DNA of 64,000 bases from Lachnospiraceae bacterium (GTDB taxonomy: Bacteria > Bacillota > Clostridia > Lachnospirales > Lachnospiraceae), in NCBI GenBank assembly GCA_024685005.1, contig JAIKWF010000071.1, positions 62,001-126,000 on the forward strand. The letters are read 5' to 3'. Each line of letters opens with the position of its first letter. The stretch's first letter is position 1. Below, piece by piece: positions 61,338-64,000 of the stretch. A program made the translations under genes and the position numbers. The notes under the pieces are model-generated. The model was not told where the DNA came from and made no database searches. It saw only the letters and a list, made by a program, of their open reading frames with translations.

Positions 61338-61859
61338 ATGAACTATTTAGACCGGATCCTGGAACATTACGCAGGCTCTTTTGATATTGAAAAGGACTTT
61401 TCCATCGGCGGCAAAACCGCTGCTGCCTACGGCCATTTTGCCACGGTCAGCGAAAAATATGTCCTCACCCCCAAAGCCAATCTGTGGAAGATCGAGGGCT
61501 TTGAGCATATCCTGTTCTTTGAGGCAGACGCCGTAGACCGGGATACGCTGATACAGACCAGGGAACTCATGCAAAACCACATGGCACCGAAGCTTGTCTG
61601 CAAAGGAGAAAAATATCCGCCGAAGGATCACATGTATTCCTACGTAACAGTAGTTTATCTGGTGCAAAATCCGCCGGCGGAAGAGCTGCAAAAGGAAATC
61701 CGCTCCTTCCGCTATGAACAGGATTATCTGTTCACCTTCCGGGGACACGTGGAAGGCCATCTGGTGGTCATGGACCTTTCCACCGGCAAGGCCTATACCA
61801 ACAAGGCGGCCAAACATCTGAAAGCGCTCTATGAAAAAACATATGCAGATTCAAACTAA
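61338..61859 (+). CDS. Conserved hypothetical cytoplasmic protein
   Basis: 173 residues. It begins MNYLDRILEHYAGSFDIEKD, has an alpha/beta pattern with a stretch of strands (YSYVTVVYLVQNPP, DYLFTFRGHVEGHLVVMDLSTG), and ends in a helix. No signal peptide or membrane helix. Reminiscent of small Lachnospiraceae hypothetical proteins, but I cannot assign a function. A GGAAG site precedes the ATG. It is monocistronic between a promoter and a strong terminator. Confidence 0.75.
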   Translation: MNYLDRILEHYAGSFDIEKDFSIGGKTAAAYGHFATVSEKYVLTPKANLWKIEGFEHILFFEADAVDRDTLIQTRELMQNHMAPKLVCKGEKYPPKDHMYSYVTVVYLVQNPPAEELQKEIRSFRYEQDYLFTFRGHVEGHLVVMDLSTGKAYTNKAAKHLKALYEKTYADSN

Positions 61860-61863
61860 AAAA

Positions 61864-61889
61864 CGGGGGCATCCGAAAGGATGCCCCCG
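61864..61889. terminator. Bidirectional terminator
   Basis: A perfect 11-bp stem CGGGGGCATCC / GGATGCCCCCG with a GAAA loop. A T-run follows on the minus strand (TTTTTTAG), ending cstA; it also ends the plus-strand gene stopping at 61859. Confidence 0.92.
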
Positions 61890-61923
61890 CATTCATTTCT
61901 AATACTATTTCAGCGCGTATCTC

Positions 61924-63702
61924 TTATGCGCTCTTTTCCTGACTCTTTCCCTGCTTCGCAAGATTCGTGAAAGAATAAATAGCCAGAACCACTGCAAGAA
62001 CTACCAGGATAGCTGCCAGAATACCCTGTACAGCTGCCCAGCCTGCATCAGCACCTGCAAGCGCTCCGCCGGAAAGTGCCTTTACCTTAGCCATAATTGT
62101 CTGGATCAGAGACGTAATGGTTACGATCAGCATGAATACCATGGGAACATAGAACATCTTGTTGTTGCGTCCCACTTTACCCAGCCAGGTGCAGACTGCC
62201 AAAAGTCCTACTGCAGCAAGAAGCTGGTTAGCCGCACCAAACAAAGGCCAGATCTTTGCATAACCTGTCATACCCAGACCTACGCCGAGAACAACGGTTA
62301 CAACAGTTGCAAAGTAAGGATTGCACAGGATCTTCTTTCCGCCGGTAACATCTTTTACGGTCTCATCCGGTGCCAGCCAGAATTCCTGGAACATATATCT
62401 TGCCAGTCTGGTTGCGGTATCAAGACTTGTTAAGCAGAATACGGATACTGCCAATACAAACATGGAATAAGTAATATTTACAAGCGGGCTGTCAGCTCCT
62501 GCAAAAGCACCGATCATCTGGGATACACCGCCGGCAAATACTGCCGTAGGGCTGGTAAGACCGGATGCTGCAAGTGCTTCCGCATCACCGGATACGGTGT
62601 TCCATACAAAACCAACCGCACACAGAGAGATCACTGCTACCACGCACTCGATGAGCATGGAACCGTAAGCTACGGGCTTTGCATTTGCTTCATTATCGAT
62701 CTGCTTGGAGGTGGTTCCGGAGGATACCAGTGAATGGAATCCGGAGATCGCACCACAGGCAATGGTTACGAAAAGTGCCGGGAACAGGTTACCTGTTGCA
62801 AACAATCCGTTAGTCTCGGTGATCTTGAATCCGGAAAAAGCGGGAATTGCAAGATTGCCCTGACCTGCCAGAGTAGCACCGATGATGGCGATCAGAGCCA
62901 CAGCGATCATAAAGTAAAGCAGGAAAGAACTCAAGTAATCTCTGGGCTGCAAAAGGATCCAAACCGGTGTTACCGATGCGATCAGGATATATACAGCCAG
63001 AATCCACATCCATGCATTATAAGGAATGGAAACAGGATGCCAGTTCATTCCAAGTGCTACGATACCAACGATACCTGCTACACCGATCACGGATGCGATA
63101 CCGATGGGCACGTTTTTACGATATACCATAAAGCCGAACACGATGGCCAGCAGAATAAACAACAGTGAGATCATGGCTGTCTGCTCATGTGCAGCCAGAG
63201 CAGCGTCTGCAAGAGCTTCACCGGTACTGGAAGTACTTCCGAAAGTACTTGCCACGATGGAAGCAAAAGCTGCCACAACCAAAAGAAGCGTCAGATAACC
63301 GAATACGATAAAGATTTTCTTCGCAAAAGATCCCATGGCATCTTCGATAACTTCTCCGATGGACTGACCCTGATGACGGATGGATGCAAAAAGAGCACCA
63401 TAGTCATGCACGCCTCCGAAGAAAATACCACCGATCAGAACCCAGAGCAGAACCGGCACCCAACCGAAGATCGCTGCCTGGATCGGTCCATTGATGGGAC
63501 CTGCACCGGCGATGGAAGAAAAGTGGTGTCCCATAAGCACAGGGGTCTTGGCAGGTACATAGTCAATGCCGTCCTCCATCTCATGGGCAGGTGTGGTTTT
63601 GGAAGGATCCACGCCCCACTGCTTTGCAAGCCAGCGGCCATAAAAAACGTAACCGCAGAACAATACTACGATACTGATGATGAGTAACAATGCTGCATTC
63701 AT
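61924..63702 (-). CDS. cstA: CstA-family carbon starvation protein/pyruvate transporter
   Basis: 592 residues with about 16 transmembrane helices. Family motifs include the N-terminal GYVFYGRWLAKQWGVDP, DYVPAKTPVLMGHHFSSIAGAGPINGP and GGVHDYGALFASIRH. CstA/YjiY-type proteins import pyruvate and sometimes peptides. The start is ATG at 63702 with GGGAG ten bases upstream; the longer open frame to 63819 would run through the leader. It is monocistronic, divergent to the DegV-type gene and ended by the terminator at 61864-61889. Confidence 0.95.
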   Translation of the reverse strand: MNAALLLIISIVVLFCGYVFYGRWLAKQWGVDPSKTTPAHEMEDGIDYVPAKTPVLMGHHFSSIAGAGPINGPIQAAIFGWVPVLLWVLIGGIFFGGVHDYGALFASIRHQGQSIGEVIEDAMGSFAKKIFIVFGYLTLLLVVAAFASIVASTFGSTSSTGEALADAALAAHEQTAMISLLFILLAIVFGFMVYRKNVPIGIASVIGVAGIVGIVALGMNWHPVSIPYNAWMWILAVYILIASVTPVWILLQPRDYLSSFLLYFMIAVALIAIIGATLAGQGNLAIPAFSGFKITETNGLFATGNLFPALFVTIACGAISGFHSLVSSGTTSKQIDNEANAKPVAYGSMLIECVVAVISLCAVGFVWNTVSGDAEALAASGLTSPTAVFAGGVSQMIGAFAGADSPLVNITYSMFVLAVSVFCLTSLDTATRLARYMFQEFWLAPDETVKDVTGGKKILCNPYFATVVTVVLGVGLGMTGYAKIWPLFGAANQLLAAVGLLAVCTWLGKVGRNNKMFYVPMVFMLIVTITSLIQTIMAKVKALSGGALAGADAGWAAVQGILAAILVVLAVVLAIYSFTNLAKQGKSQEKSA

Positions 63703-63878
63703 TTTTTTCACGCTCCCTTTTTGTAAAATGTTATGCTGTCGCATATTTATACATCGGGTCGGCAAAGAGAAACGTCGCCCAACTCCTTTTACGGTAGCAC
63801 AGGCAGTCTCTTTTTTCAATACCTTTTCCCCTTTTTTATTGCATGTTTATACGAATCCTTTTTCTTCCTCTCGAATCG

Positions 63879-63907
63879 TTGACACATCAACTTCCCCATG
63901 CTATGAT
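63879..63907 (+). promoter_or_regulatory. SigA promoter of the DegV-type gene
   Basis: TTGACA, 17 bases, TATGAT, about 45 bases upstream of the ATG at 63953. Near-perfect consensus. The 250-base gap 63703-63952 also must hold the cstA promoter, which I could not place confidently. Confidence 0.8.
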
Positions 63908-63952
63908 ACGAAATGTTGATTTTGCAACTTCCCAAAAAAGAGAGGAGTATCT

Positions 63953-64000
63953 ATGAGCGAAAATAAAAAGATCCGTATCATCATTGATTCCACAACGGAT
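63953..64000 (+). CDS. DegV-family fatty acid-binding protein, 5' end only
   Basis: Only 16 codons are in the window: MSENKKIRIIIDSTTD. The IIIDSTTD stretch is the standard N-terminal strand and loop of DegV proteins, which bind fatty acids and hand them to fatty acid kinase. An AGAGGAG site precedes the ATG. The rest lies outside, so the assignment rests on the N-terminus alone. Confidence 0.7.
   Translation, partial: MSENKKIRIIIDSTTD

Noticed and set aside
1..64000. CRISPR arrays, tRNA or rRNA genes
   Set aside because: No regularly spaced repeats and no recognisable tRNA or rRNA sequence on either strand.

Overview
The window looks like a chromosome segment of a Gram-positive anaerobe of the Clostridia, most likely a Lachnospiraceae-type gut Firmicute. 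The basis is strong AGGAGG-type ribosome-binding sites, SigA promoters, a FtsK/EssC-type type VII secretion locus with many WXG100 proteins, CotH and VTC proteins, a rubredoxin-fused flavin reductase, a class II superoxide reductase and a CstA transporter. I found no tRNA, rRNA, CRISPR array or transposon. Most genes lie on the minus strand.

Region 1 (1-22.7 kb) is a cell-surface polysaccharide locus transcribed right to left. It begins with rfbA and a membrane-anchored GH25 lysozyme. A run of multi-pass membrane proteins follows; within it a two-gene module appears duplicated, and one copy is fused to a metallo-beta-lactamase-fold domain. Then come a Wzm/Wzt-type ABC exporter with its own promoter, glycosyltransferases, a GtrA protein, a flippase-like protein, a kinase-like phosphotransferase, a HAD phosphatase, a CotH/VTC/DUF4956 trio and a nucleotidyltransferase cut by the window edge.

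Region 2 (22.7-31.2 kb) holds signalling and miscellaneous genes: a methyl-accepting chemotaxis protein, a GGDEF-EAL protein with degenerate active sites, a flavin reductase-rubredoxin fusion, a GT-C-like membrane protein, and a plus-strand ECF sigma factor followed by a membrane-anchored beta-propeller protein.

Region 3 (31.2-56.2 kb) is an unusual type VII secretion island. The machinery side has EssC, a YukD-like protein, a LytTR regulator, a transmembrane Ser/Thr kinase, a PP2C phosphatase, an FHA protein, and two membrane proteins that join a trypsin-like domain without a catalytic triad to a cytoplasmic FHA domain. EsaA, EssA and EssB were not recognised. The substrate side has seven small WXG100 proteins, including a duplicated pair, and three larger proteins with the same N-terminal helical domain. 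An operon of lipoproteins, a metalloprotease and an ankyrin lipoprotein accompanies them. Four promoters in this island share an identical architecture: two TTCGTC direct repeats 21 bp apart, then exactly 30 bp to a -10 box. They precede the substrate and effector units, whereas the core machinery operon starts from an ordinary extended -10 promoter. The simplest reading is a LytTR-controlled substrate regulon coupled to kinase/phosphatase/FHA phosphosignalling.

Region 4 (56.3-64 kb) contains an acetyltransferase, a desulfoferrodoxin, an AT-rich stretch with a large lipoprotein and a small secreted protein whose promoter spacer contains nine consecutive G (a candidate phase-variable promoter), an LRR-like protein, a small unknown protein, cstA, and the start of a DegV-family gene.
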